Assembly: GCA_029532625.1 (NCBI GenBank) | Contig: JARFXM010000001.1 | Location: 558,001 to 622,000, forward strand | Length of the DNA stretch: 64,000 nt | Source of the DNA: Lomentospora prolificans | Taxonomy: Eukaryota; Ascomycota; Sordariomycetes; Microascales; Microascaceae | Reading direction: 5' to 3' | Part shown: positions 1 through 10,768 of the stretch, piece by piece | Position numbering within the stretch: position 1 is the stretch's first letter | Layout: each line of letters begins with the position of its first letter | Notes under the pieces: model-generated | What the model saw: only the letters and a program-made list of their open reading frames with translations | What the model was told of the DNA's origin: nothing | Databases searched by the model: none | Translations under genes and position numbers: made by a program

Positions 1-466
1 TGGACGAGTTTAAGAAGTGGCTGCACAACACGTTGTCCCGCGGCATCACGGGCGTCGCTAATAGTAAGTCTAATGAAGCTATTCCTAGATCTATCTATGC
101 GAGATTGATTGGTGTTAACGCCATGTTTACTTAGTTGACGACTTTGCTGCTACTCTCATCCTCCTTCCCCTTGATGCCGAGATGATCTCAGATGCCGTCT
201 ACGCCAACTCTACAACCATGAACGGACAGCACTTCGCCGACGAGTTTATTCGCCGCAAGAAGCTAGCGGACAAGGGTATCATCGAGAAGCAGCCGTCAGG
301 TGATGGCAGTAAAGCCGGTGCCTCTTCTGGCACGGGTGGCTGGAGCGAGGTGGCCAAGAAGGGCGGCCACGGCTCGTCGTCTGGAAAGGACCAGGGCTCT
401 TCCGAAGCGATCATGGGGGCTGGTTTCAAGGTCGTACCTAGCCGCAAAAAGGGCGGCAAGAAATAA
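1..466 (+). CDS. GYF-domain protein, C-terminal part (5' end outside window)
   Basis: Partial gene: exon <1-63, intron 64-134 (GTAAGT donor, TTAG acceptor), exon 135-466 ending in TAA. The codon split across the intron restores Ile, and the frame runs through DEFKKWL, then DDFAATLILLPLD and YANSTTMNGQHFADEFIRRK. This arrangement (a short helical stretch followed by 'YANSxTMxGxxFAxEFIRR') is what I know from the C-terminal half of fungal Smy2/GIGYF-type proteins, adaptors that bind proline-rich ligands in mRNA translation and decay. The GYF domain itself would lie upstream, outside the window, so the family name rests on the tail only. The last 50 residues are Gly/Ser/Lys-rich and end in a basic GGKK tail. 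The family is inferred; the splice is read directly from the sequence. Confidence 0.7.
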
Positions 467-999
467 GTCACTAGGACAAAGCTAGCTGATGTTTGTGGGG
501 TATGTTGTACGAGACTGCGGCCACGAGCGAACCGAGAGGCCGAGCGATGCAGATGGCGTGTAAACGGGGATTTTTTTTTTCTTCTTCCTTTTCCTTTTCC
601 TTATCTTGTGCCAATCTGACAGTCATGGATGAGTGCGCGTGCTTGGTTCAACTCGCGCACGCCACTTTGTACAACAGCCCCGGATCCTACACAACCAAGT
701 CCAGGGTCTGCTGGATGAGGGCATGTATGGATAGTGTCGACATATTGTACCATTAGCGCAGGGTCTTTAGACCTTATTAGCGGAACACAGAATAGAAGCG
801 ATCAAGTTTGAAGCCCTAACGTTTGTGACCTGGTATGATGAGGGTGAACTTTCGATCCTCTGGTAATCCCGCTGCTTTTCCCGTATGTCGTATTGTTATA
901 CGCGAGGAGACGCCTGTATTTGCTTCATTCTAGTCATCTACTAATTTGCTTTGAATAAGACCTTCCCCAAGCTGCGTAAGTCAGATTTACCACTCCTAG
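467..999. other. Intergenic, 3' flank of the GYF gene
   Basis: No coding stretch with convincing composition. A pyrimidine-rich run of T and CTT at about 569-603 is the only local feature. Confidence 0.5.
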
Positions 1000-1340
1000 A
1001 CTTTTCGCGGCACGCATCGGTCAAGAATCTTTTCCACGTCCCTATCACCAGCCCCCTTAGCCCAGAATTGTGCGGTGTTTCCTCGTTTATCCTTTGCATG
1101 CACGTCCGCGCCGTGTTCGATCGAAAGCCGTGCAATATCGCCTGTGTTTATCAGCGGTTCACGCCGACTGCGTAGCCTGATGGTATACATGATGCTGCCG
1201 GTATTCCATAGCATAGGCCAAGAAGGGTATATTTACTGGATGGTTGATGCCGGAGACAAATTGCGCGCCATGTCGTTGGTAGATCTGCTCAACGTATTCA
1301 ATACAAGTCTCCGCGAGTATGGATGGGCTTCCTCTTCATT
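1000..1340 (-). pseudogene. Ankyrin-repeat gene remnant
   Basis: Read on the minus strand, about 1130-1030 encodes a good ankyrin-type unit (GDIARLSIEHGADVHAKD followed by GNTAQFWAKGAGD and a VEKIL-like helix). About 1325-1170 encodes another coding-looking stretch (ETCIEYVEQIY... ending YHQATQSA) in a different frame that runs into TGA. No start codon, signal or long frame joins them, and nothing recognisable follows. I read this as the decayed end of an ankyrin-repeat gene. It could instead be exons of a small gene with introns I could not place, but no clean donor/acceptor pair reconciles the frames. Confidence 0.35.
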
Positions 1341-1748
1341 GAAACTACGTTAGTCGAAAGATGAGGCCTTTCATACGCCATCTGAATGCGGGTGACACAT
1401 GCGGTGTGCATCTGGAAGCAAGGGGAGGGTACTAAAGTAGAGTTCGGTGAGCGTCGGTGAAGGAGGGGTTGTTGATTAGTCATGGTAAAATGTTCGCATT
1501 GCCCCGCCAAAATTTGTCAGAAAGCAGGATGGAAGGAGCGAGAACTTCTCAAGTGTAGGACGGGTTTTACTTGGATAAGAAGCCAAATTTTATGTTTCGA
1601 GGATTCTCGTCTGATTTTTGTCCTCTTGGAGTCAAGTCTTGTTTTGCTTGAACTGCTGATACTCACTTTGTCTTGATTCCGCCACGGCGCAACCCCTTGC
1701 GCTCAAGGCACTCGCTCAATCGCTTGGAGGGGCAGCGCGATTGACATT
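1341..1748. promoter_or_regulatory. Upstream region of the TTC27/Emw1 gene
   Basis: About 400 bases without coding signal. A T-rich stretch at 1610-1675 precedes the start codon at 1749. No obvious TATA box. Confidence 0.35.
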
Positions 1749-4700
1749 ATGAGCCCAGTCACAGTCACGGCCGAGGGGGCCGATGCACCCCAAGATTTTC
1801 TCAAGATGGTGTCGCAAGGCGATTACCTCGACGTCCTGACCTCGCCGTCTGGTAAAACCGCGATTCAACAATGTATCGCATCCCTTCAAGCAACCGAGGC
1901 GAACACGTTAGATGCGCCAAGTGTGCCAGAGCAACAGAACTGCCTAGCACTCGGAATAGCCGCCTTTGACGCCTTCCTGCAAGTCAATGTTACTGGCCCC
2001 GTCCTAGAGGGTATCTCCAAGGTCGAAGCGCTTCTTACGGAGGGAGGAAAATCGCTTGAAGACCTGCGGAAAGAGTGTCTCAAGGCTTTGGAGGTTGACG
2101 GCGTGTCGCCTTACGCTTATATCCCGTCCCTTGAACTCTTCTTCCTCGCGCGCTTCATTATCTTTAACCCTGTGCTTGACTCCCTGAAGGGAAAGGTTGC
2201 CGTCGAGAAGAATGCGGGTGTATCGCTCGGATGGCTTCGCTTGCGAATCTTGGTGTGGCACTACAAGCTACTCACTCAGCCTAGCCTTGGTCCCAGTTCA
2301 TCCTACATGAAGACCGCACAATGGAGTGACGTTCCCACGCTCATATCCAAAGTTTACGACGCAGCAGATGCGGTTAGAGACGAAGTGTTGGCTGAAGGCA
2401 ACGCCTGGACAAGCGAGGAGAAGATCCGCTGTTTACTCGAGCTTGCGAATAACGACATCATGTTGGGGCGAGATGATAAGGCCAGAGAGGCTATCAAGGC
2501 GGCAAAAGAGTTAAGTCGCTTTGAATACGCTCTCACCGGTGCTCTGGGAAAGAAGACAAAGTACCAGGAGAACAGCACAAGCCAGTTGGTCATACTTGCT
2601 CGTAGCGCAACTGAGATCACCCAAGAGGACAAATCCATGGCGGTTCCAGGTGCCTTACCCTTGAACGACGACGTCCTTCTCGAGAAGATTGCTTTTGAAG
2701 GCCGAGAAAACGGCGTCACGGATCAAGCGAACCTCAGCGATAGCCTCAAGGGGCTAGAACCGGACGAGCAACCGCCGCTCACACCCTTGGACCAGACCAT
2801 CTTGCTCACAGAGGCAATGCTCAAGGATGCATTCTCCCCACTTGATGCTCTTACATCTGAGGAGATTATGCCCTACGCCGTCAGGGTACTCCAGGACAAG
2901 TCGACAAATTGGCAGATATATACGCAGGCGCTGATTGTGAGGTCGAGGGTAGAGGTACACAGGAGTCGGACGGTGGAGAGGGGTGTGCTGCAGATGCAGG
3001 CTGTTGTTGACCAGGTTGTCGTGGATACTTCGTCGTCACCTACGATACCTGCCCACGAGCAAAGTACTCAAGGCGAGGGAGAAAGTGTCCCTACGATCGC
3101 GGTCAGCGCACCCAGAGATGAAGCCGCGCCGGTCGAGGAGAAGCCCACTTCATTCTTCCGAGCTGCAGAACCCGTGGAGTCCGCTCCTGCGCACGAAAGG
3201 TTGCGGTACATCCACGCCCTCTCTACTCCCCCAAGGTGGCATCTTGAGTCAGAACTCGCCTATGGTTGGACCGGCATTGGAGCACTTGTATCCGCGCTTG
3301 AAATCTTCAAGCGACTTCGTCTCTGGGCCGAGGTCGCTCTTTGTCTTGCCGCTGCTGCTGCCTCTGCTGAAAACGATGAGGACGGCCGTGGAAGCGGCAG
3401 TGACGAAAAGGCGCGGGGTATTGTCCGCTGGTGTCTATTCAACAAGACCGGTCGTCCTGCCTCCGAATCCATCAACGCGGACGACGAAAAATTAGAAGAC
3501 GACGTCACACACCTCAAACCCTCCGATTTCACCGGCCCCGAACGCGATCCGCCCCCTCCTAATGCGCCCCGACTCTTCTGCATTCTCGGTGATCTCGAAG
3601 ATGATCCCTCCCACTACGAACGCGCCTGGACGATCTCCAACAACCGCTACTCCCGTGCCCAAAGGAGCCTGGCGGAGCACTACCTCCAAAAGAAGGACTT
3701 TGTCGCCGCCCGCGAGGCCTATAAAAAGGCTGTGCATGTCAACCGCCTCAGCTCCGAGATGTGGTCTCGTCTAGGTGACATCTACCTACGCCTCGGAGAA
3801 ATGGAAAATGCCGCAGACTCCTTTGGCAAGGCCATCTCTGCAGCCAACGACATAGTCGGCGGTGAAGACGCCAGAACATGGAGCAACCTCGGCAGCGCGC
3901 TCTGGAGCTTATACCTCGAGGCCATCGAATCACTCAAACAAGCCAAGAAGGAACCCGCCCCGAAGCCACCCAAGCTCGACGACGAGGAGACCGACGAAGA
4001 AGACACCGTCGAAAATACGACCGCCAAGGACGCCGCCACGCTCCTAAACCAGGCCCTGCAAGCCTACAAGCGCGGCGCAAACCTAGCGCGCGAAAACTGG
4101 CGCATCTGGGACAACGTGCTCACCATCGCCTCGCGCACCCGACCCCTCTACGTCTCCGACATGGTGCACGCGATTCAAAACATCCTACGCATCCGCGAGA
4201 CCGAAGCGGCCGTCGACGCCGACGTGCTCCGCCTGCTCCTGCAGGAAGCGGTGCTGGACAAGGAAAAGGCGAAAACGGACGAAGGCGCTGGCGTGTACGA
4301 GATCCCGCGCGGTACCGCGGAGCGCGCCGTCGTCGAGCTCGTGGAGAACAACGTCGTCCCGCTCATCACGGCGCGATCGGAGCTCTGGGAGCTCGTGGCG
4401 AGGGAGCGCGCGTGGAAGAGGGACTATGCGGGGGCCGTTGAGGCTTCGGAGAGGGCGTGGCGCGCTGCGATTGGCATGTCTGGGGCTTCGAACCTTGCGC
4501 CTGCGGGGCCGGGTGGTGATGCCCAGACGTGGCAGACGGATGTGGAGGCGTGGAAGGTGGTGGTTAGGAGGACGGACGAGTTGGTGTCTGTTTTGGAGAA
4601 TTACGGGAGTGAGGTCGAGAGTATCGGGGAGAAGTGGAAGGGTAAGGCGAGGAGCGCTGTCCGGAGCGTGATGGGCAAGGGCAAGGCGAGGTGGGAGGGT

Positions 4701-4751
4701 GGTGAAGGTTGGAGTACGCTTGAGGGACTGATGGAGGAGCTGAAGAGGTAG
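1749..4751 (+). CDS. emw1: TPR protein of the TTC27/Emw1 family
   Basis: Single uninterrupted exon of 1000 codons. The central-to-C-terminal part carries tetratricopeptide repeats: from about residue 630, RYSRAQRSLAEHYLQKKD, then FVAAREAYKKAVHVNRL, then MWSRLGDIYLRLGEMENAAD and FGKAISA, followed by a third unit with WSNLGSALWSLY. An acidic linker (DDEETDEEDT) separates this from later helices. Length and repeat placement fit TTC27 (human) and Emw1 of fission yeast, an essential protein linked to cell-wall maintenance; the biochemical role is poorly defined. The N-terminal 600 residues are helical, with a low-complexity insert around residues 420-480. The ATG at 1749 is the first in frame and follows a noncoding leader. 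Family identification is from memory of the repeat pattern and overall architecture. Confidence 0.75.
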   Translation: MSPVTVTAEGADAPQDFLKMVSQGDYLDVLTSPSGKTAIQQCIASLQATEANTLDAPSVPEQQNCLALGIAAFDAFLQVNVTGPVLEGISKVEALLTEGGKSLEDLRKECLKALEVDGVSPYAYIPSLELFFLARFIIFNPVLDSLKGKVAVEKNAGVSLGWLRLRILVWHYKLLTQPSLGPSSSYMKTAQWSDVPTLISKVYDAADAVRDEVLAEGNAWTSEEKIRCLLELANNDIMLGRDDKAREAIKAAKELSRFEYALTGALGKKTKYQENSTSQLVILARSATEITQEDKSMAVPGALPLNDDVLLEKIAFEGRENGVTDQANLSDSLKGLEPDEQPPLTPLDQTILLTEAMLKDAFSPLDALTSEEIMPYAVRVLQDKSTNWQIYTQALIVRSRVEVHRSRTVERGVLQMQAVVDQVVVDTSSSPTIPAHEQSTQGEGESVPTIAVSAPRDEAAPVEEKPTSFFRAAEPVESAPAHERLRYIHALSTPPRWHLESELAYGWTGIGALVSALEIFKRLRLWAEVALCLAAAAASAENDEDGRGSGSDEKARGIVRWCLFNKTGRPASESINADDEKLEDDVTHLKPSDFTGPERDPPPPNAPRLFCILGDLEDDPSHYERAWTISNNRYSRAQRSLAEHYLQKKDFVAAREAYKKAVHVNRLSSEMWSRLGDIYLRLGEMENAADSFGKAISAANDIVGGEDARTWSNLGSALWSLYLEAIESLKQAKKEPAPKPPKLDDEETDEEDTVENTTAKDAATLLNQALQAYKRGANLARENWRIWDNVLTIASRTRPLYVSDMVHAIQNILRIRETEAAVDADVLRLLLQEAVLDKEKAKTDEGAGVYEIPRGTAERAVVELVENNVVPLITARSELWELVARERAWKRDYAGAVEASERAWRAAIGMSGASNLAPAGPGGDAQTWQTDVEAWKVVVRRTDELVSVLENYGSEVESIGEKWKGKARSAVRSVMGKGKARWEGGEGWSTLEGLMEELKR

Positions 4752-5107
4752 AGGAGGGGATCCAAGTTGCATCCGGATGCGTTGGCTTTTATAGACATGG
4801 AATTTCTTTTTTAAACAAAAAAGTTTTTTGCTTTCCCAGAGAGAAAAGAGATTTGAAGAGACCAAGAAGAATGAACAACCTTGCCGATACAAAACAATTG
4901 CCCACCGTAATAGAAGCAGCCCTACCATTCACATCACAAATAGCTCGAACCAACGACGATTCTGCCCTTCTCCTTCTCTCCTGCTCCCTTTATCCAAGCG
5001 CTCCTCCCCGACGCCAAGTTTCGCTTTCGCCAGGGTTGGAATTCTATAGGTCTCCGCGCGCATCCCCGTCCTACCTCTGCCGGTACTTCTTTCAATGCTT
5101 TCTCCTT
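4752..5107. other. Convergent 3' flanks
   Basis: Lies between the stops of the TTC27-like gene (plus) and the b5-repeat gene (minus). A-rich stretch at 4803-4850. No coding signal; probably both 3' UTRs. Confidence 0.45.
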
Positions 5108-8100
5108 CTACAAACCCGGCCATGTTCCCCCAACGCCATCGGTGCCCCGCGCATTCCGGGTGAACGCCTTCTCCGCTTCCGCCACCGATTTCAATGCCAA
5201 GATACACTCGTCCTCATCCGGAGAACACCCTTCTTCCAGGTTGTTACCATAGCAAGGCATAAAATAGTTCACAATTGGCAAAATCTGCCGGCTCATCTGT
5301 GCTTCTCGCTCTGGGTCATGGTCTGTCCCGTCAGAACCTACAGGTGTCCCAATCTCGCCTCTTTCCCAACCCGGGAATTTCTTCCGGAGGTACTCCCCCG
5401 CCATCTCGAGCTGGTCGGCGTTCCACGTCGAAGGCATAAACATGGAGTACGTGCTGTATGGCCAGACCTCGGGCAAGGCCGGGCGCTTCGGAGACCGTTC
5501 CCGATTACCGTCACCGAGGGGTGGGGCACCGCGCTTGCGGCCACTTACGCGTACAAGGGGAATCGTGGGACACATTATCTTGTTCAGTTTTTGGTCCCAT
5601 ATATCGATCAGCAGGTCTTGTTGCGCCTCAAGCTCCCGCTCGTAAACCTTGCGCTCGTACAATTGCGTGCTGCGGAGGGTGTACATGGCTCTCATGTGTG
5701 CCTTCACGTTGGGTTCCTTGGACTCGGACGGACCTTGCGTCCCCGTTGTTGGAGTCGGTCTGAAGCCTGCCGGCATGGCCGTCATGCCTACGGCGTGGCC
5801 TTGAAAGTCATCTGTACTCTGGCTTGCCATGATTATGTCGTGGTACGCGATTCGGAGCCTTCGGAGAGTGTTCATAACAACCCACCTCCAGAATGGTGCT
5901 ATCCGCCGATCAAGTGTCGACAGCCTCCGGACTTCATCCTGGAGCATGTCTAACAGAGCCTCTTCTAACCGCCCAAACTCCTCCTCCGGAAAATCAGCCG
6001 TCATTTTTGGTATGACATTTTCCAAATATTCCTTTGTGAGATTCTGAATTTCATCCTCAATCCTTTTAATTTCGGCCGCATCGTATTCGGAGAGCTGTCC
6101 CGCGCCTCTTTCGCGCCTGTCCCAGCGGACGATCCTGCGAAAGCCCTGAGGCGAGGGGGCCGGCGACGATGGCGGCGATGGTGGCAGGCTTCGCTGTCGT
6201 GGGGTGGCAGGTCTTTCTGTGGCAGTAGTTGGAATGTGACCTGGATGCACAAAAAGTCGCGACTTAAAGGAGTCGCTTGTAAAGATAGGGACCCTCCCTT
6301 GGTCACTCCATTCTGGGGCGCCGACTTCCAGTTCAGCAATGACGCGTCCACGTAAGTAATCTTCGACACTTTCGACTTCTTGTCGGGTGACATCTTTTCC
6401 ACACAAAGGTCGGATAATTGCTTCGATAACTGGATTTCCGTAAAGAAGGAGTGCTAGACTACTGTCAGTATCACGATTGAGCCTCCGTAAAAAGAACTTA
6501 CTCGTAGCATTGTAAACAAGTCCATCTACACCGATCCAGGCCTCTATAAACCGAGCACGGAATCTGGTCCCGTCACATCTACCCAGATCGCGTTCACACA
6601 TCAATGGAAGGAATCTATCGGTATTAACTGCGCCCGAGATACCGTCTTGCGCACGCACAACAGAAAGCGATCTGGGCGTGACTTTGCCCACAATGAACTC
6701 ACGGCGATTTGCAAGGGCCATAGCGTCCTTGTTGCCATCCCGGATACTCGCGTCTAGCCTCTCCGGATCTTGATCTGATAGCCCAACGAATAGGCGATGA
6801 TGGGGTCTATTCAAGTCCAGGCGCTCCTCTGGATCGATATCTAGAGCTAACTTAGCATGTACTTGGTCCTAAATATTTCTAGCGCGACCTACCCAACTTG
6901 TAAACGTGTTCGTTGATTACGAACTCGTCATACCTAAGAGTTCCGGGCTCTCTAGTCTCGAGAGCCTTACCCAGGGCCAAGTGCTTTATGGACTCTAGTG
7001 TCCTAGCTGGCTCAAGGTGTGCTTCGTAGAAGAGTTTCGTGCAGTCTTTCCCAGCGGCAAATTCTTCGAGAACGCTCGAGCCACCAGGATGCCAGTCGAT
7101 GAACTCTAAATCACCCAGGAACCAAAGCGGCGGTTAGTAGATATTCTCTCACTCTCCGTGTTGGCCGAGAGTAACTTTTCAGAGACGAGCGTGAAACTTA
7201 CCAGAGAGGTCATATATCGTTTCATTCACGACGGTGTACATTCCCGTCTCTCGCGATATAAACCAGCTTACGTCGTTGCGTGTGTATGCCGGGCCTTCTA
7301 TACCCCCCCTAACCCTTCGCCTCAACTTTCCGATCCGGAACATTTCCAGTGCCTTTTTTAAAACGAGAATTTTCCGTGCGTCGTTTCTTCCATTGAGAGC
7401 TGTCGCAAGATTTCGGCCCGGAGACTCTTTAAGAAGTTCTTGTATGTGCTTATCCGACACTTCGAAACTATCGGCACCTATGCCATATTAGAAGCTGAAG
7501 TACGTGGCATAGATAACGGTGCAGCTTACCTGACGTATCATAAATGTCCTCTCCTATTCTAACCCACGAGCGACCCCTTGTTCGAGCCTCGGCCACTTCC
7601 GCGGGACTAAACTCTTGGATCAAGTGGCCCATAAACTTGACCTTCGCCGCCGCAGGTTTGCCGAATATGCTTTCAATGCTCGATCCTTTCAACACGCGGC
7701 CGTAGCGGGAGTAGGCGATACGGCTTCCCAAGGAGGAAAACCATCCTTTAAGCTTTCCGGCAACATCTATTGACCGCGTTAGAAGTTGCCAAACTGCATT
7801 GAAAGACTGGTCGTTGCAATGAAGGAGATCGACTCACCCGTAACATCATATACCCCGAATCTTCCACCCTCTTGGAGCAGGGCCCAAAACCTCCCTCTCC
7901 GGAATTGGTCGGCCACCTGTCCAACCGTCCAATTCTTTCCTCCAGCCCATTCAATTTCTTCCCAAGTGGGATCGCTAGGGATATCCGGAACCATCTTAGG
8001 TTTCTTTGGGATACCAAGCCTTTTAAAGTAGTCCTTGTCCATGACCAGGTGTCCCGTTGTCAGGTCCATCAGGTCCATGACTGAAGGTGCTGGAACGGGT

Positions 8101-10768
8101 TGGTGGTCTTCATGAGAGTACTTGGGGAGCTTGAGGGACAAATCAAGCCATCTGCCCGCCGCACTCTCCTCCTCCGGTTTTCCTAACCCCATCTGTCTAA
8201 GGGTATATAAGGCTGTCAGATCCTCGAGCAAATGTCGTAGATGTCGAATCTGTAGCTCCACAACCCTCGTCACAAGTGGCATCGCAAGATCTTGAACCCG
8301 ATAGAGAGCGAGGGCTTTCTTGGCCTCGTAGAGCAACCCAACCCTGATCACTACAATATCGCATTCTCTCTTACCAAGGTGTCTTTGCGGCAGAATGAAC
8401 GCAGGTGTCTGTTGGTCAGCCCACCAACGTTCCATCACTCTGATACGCTTCCCTCCGCTCGCAGCAGAAGCTTCTTCAGAAAGCCCCCAAAGCTTTCCCC
8501 TTTCGTCCGGGTCGATCACACCGGTTCGTTGGCAAGTTCTCTGCTGAAGCCGGGCGGGAAGGGCTGCCATGACGATGAGGCCAATTACTCGGCATAGGAT
8601 CGCGTTTGCATAGATGATGCCGGGGAGCTGTACTCTTGGGGAAAAGAATTTCGGCATGTTCAGCCATCTTTGTGCTATTCTGTGGGCACAGTACTCGTCA
8701 TAGTCGGATCTTCGAATGAAATATTCCTCGGTTATCAAACGAAGCTCTTCGCGAAAGTCAATATTGGAATACGGCGATAGGTTCCAGCAGCGATACATCT
8801 CATCGTACCACCCTCTCCTAAGCCTAGCCCAAAAGGAACGCCTCTGCCGTAACTTGTCCTTCAGCCTACACGCAGAGCTGTTGGAAGGACTAGCGTGTGT
8901 TAGCAAGCCCTCAGCTGAAGGCGAGTCCTCCGAGTGGGCAGGATTTAGCAAGTTGTCGGGAATCCAGTACGCCTGACCTGCACGGCAGCTAGTCATGCTC
9001 CATGAGAGGTGAAACATGTTTTCACAAACAAGGTATTTCGGGAAGTGGAGAGCCTGAAGACCGAGTTTCGAAAAGGTGTATGCCCAAAACTCCTCATTCA
9101 TCATTGAAACTTGCCATATGCTCGGTATTGGCCACGAAAGGTGCATATGGAGCGATTTTGGAGAGAGCATGAGACTGTTGGGACCGGTGAGCTCGCCCAC
9201 GGCTACGAGTTGCTGGAGTATCTCTGCTTGAGTGGGGAATTCTCGAGCTGTTATTGGCATTGTAAATCCGGTTTTGTTTAGGCCTCCCCCTTGATACAGA
9301 GGAAATTCAAGCTTGCCCCCAAATACTGAGTTGGCGAAAGACGCTCGGTGGTCCGCAACAGTCTCGTCACTATAGAACTGTGGCGGCGTCAATAGACAAG
9401 TTCCCGCTATTTTGGTTGAGGGATGGATGGGGTTACCAGATTGAATTGCCTCGGATTTGCCAATCGCGGGTCTTCTTCTATCTCTTTGTCCAGGTAGGCA
9501 AGTCCTCTGTTTCGAGCCAAGGCGTCCTAAGAGGCCATCAAGTCAGCGCGGAAGGCGATAGTTGTGTGAGGCGCACCAAGAGCACTTACGACGAATGCTA
9601 GAACCATCTATGTCAAATTTGTTAGCACCATTATATCTAACTCGCTATTTTCAGGAAGCTTTACATTAATTCCAATGGTGTGCCGAATTAACATCTTCTC
9701 GGTCGTGGTGACATTCCAACTAAAAAGGGGTTTCAAGGCGGAAATATCTATGGAAATGCTCATCTGGCACGTCCCACCTTGTTTGAGCGCTTGACAGTCA
9801 ACTATACACATGGTTCGCCCTCTGAAAGGTTCGGGAGTGGCGAATTCCCTGTTGGCATCGAAGAAGGACCAGGAAAATAGATAATCAATCGAATCAATGA
9901 ACGTGGCTACACACTCGGGGCTCAAGCGTCTGAATGGGTCAACCTCGACGAATCTCCGATACATCTCAGCCCTGGGAACGCGGTAAATTTCGCCGGTTTC
10001 ATCGTCGAACCTATATCTAGAGCCGCTCACGCTCTCATGGGCGGATGAGTCGACCAGTGAAGAAAGCCTTCGCCGCCAAGCTAGTTAGCGCATATGTCCT
10101 TCTGAAGAGCACTTTCATCAGGACTGGTTTCCCAAATATAAGACGACTTACCATGGCCCGTGACAGGCTTGGTGTAATATTCTATTCGCTAGTTCGATCG
10201 AAGGGCATAGCTCCCTCCAGATCTCCGGGTTGCTCGCAGACCAGATGCCATCAGGATCAAAGTTCGTTCGCGGGCAGTCAATCGCGGAGTCTTGAAGTCG
10301 TAAATGGTAGTCGATCCATCGGTTCTTCCTAAACACTGCGAACCAAAGCTCTTCTATTATGGCAAGCTCTTTAGATGCGTTTCCCGGTGTCACGAGCTCG
10401 TGTCCTTCCGCATACCCAGATACATCTTTTACCAGGATGGCTTCCCAAGTGCGTAGACCAGCGAATCGCTGCATTTGAATGACCTCTGAAGTAAATAGTC
10501 GGTCTGCCTCCTCGCCTATTGGCGTTTCGACTTCACCCGATCCATCCCCATCCTCGGGTATTGAGCCACGAATTTTAAGCGCGTCTCGAGGGCTGAAAGT
10601 GGGAAACGAAGGAGATAGCCATGACCGGTTCGTATGAACGAACGGCCTGGGCCGTTGCGTATGGACTCCGTAACGAGCCCCCCAAGGGCTTGGAGGACGC
10701 GCGGTAAGCTCCCATTCTCCGGCTTGTGGGTCGTTATCCCCAGTATGCTTATGGCTGTTGAGAGCCAT
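5108..10768 (-). CDS. Large multi-exon protein with tandem cytochrome b5-like units
   Basis: Hand-spliced model of ten exons: 10768-10152, 10067-9665, 9607-9590, 9526-9437, 9377-7838, 7766-7530, 7477-7202, 7105-6893, 6840-6502, 6453-5108. The sum is 5079 nt, giving 1692 residues and a TAG stop. Introns carry good branch sites (GCTAAC, TTCTAAC, ACTAACC, TACTGAC). The clearest domain is cytochrome b5 at about residues 1040-1092: ETIYDLSEFIDWHPGG, then AAGKDCTKLFYEAH, with heme-ligand candidates His1066 and His1090. Related but degenerate strands precede and follow it: FGVYDVT (about 886), SWVRIGEDIYDTS (about 960), FVINEHVYKL (about 1125), AWIGVDGLVYNAT (about 1235). The first 850 residues are unrecognised, with a possible hydrophobic helix near 600. 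The C-terminus (1290-1692) is Pro-rich then helical, and I do not recognise it. Function unknown; heme binding by one unit is inferred. The 5' end is uncertain: an alternative frame is open upstream to about 10917. Confidence 0.7.
7105..7280 (-). other. Canonical cytochrome b5 heme-binding core within the b5-repeat gene
   Basis: Joining 7202 to 7105 across the intron gives IYDLS-E-FIDWHPGG, followed by LEEFAAGKDCTKLF and EAH. The HPGG His and the His 24 residues later match the two axial heme ligands of the b5 fold. None of the other four units keeps HPGG, so only this one is expected to bind heme. Confidence 0.75.

Noticed and set aside
4853..5953. Plus-strand open frame of 366 codons
   Set aside because: Lies opposite the last exon of the b5-repeat gene; composition is that of an antisense shadow and there is no motif.
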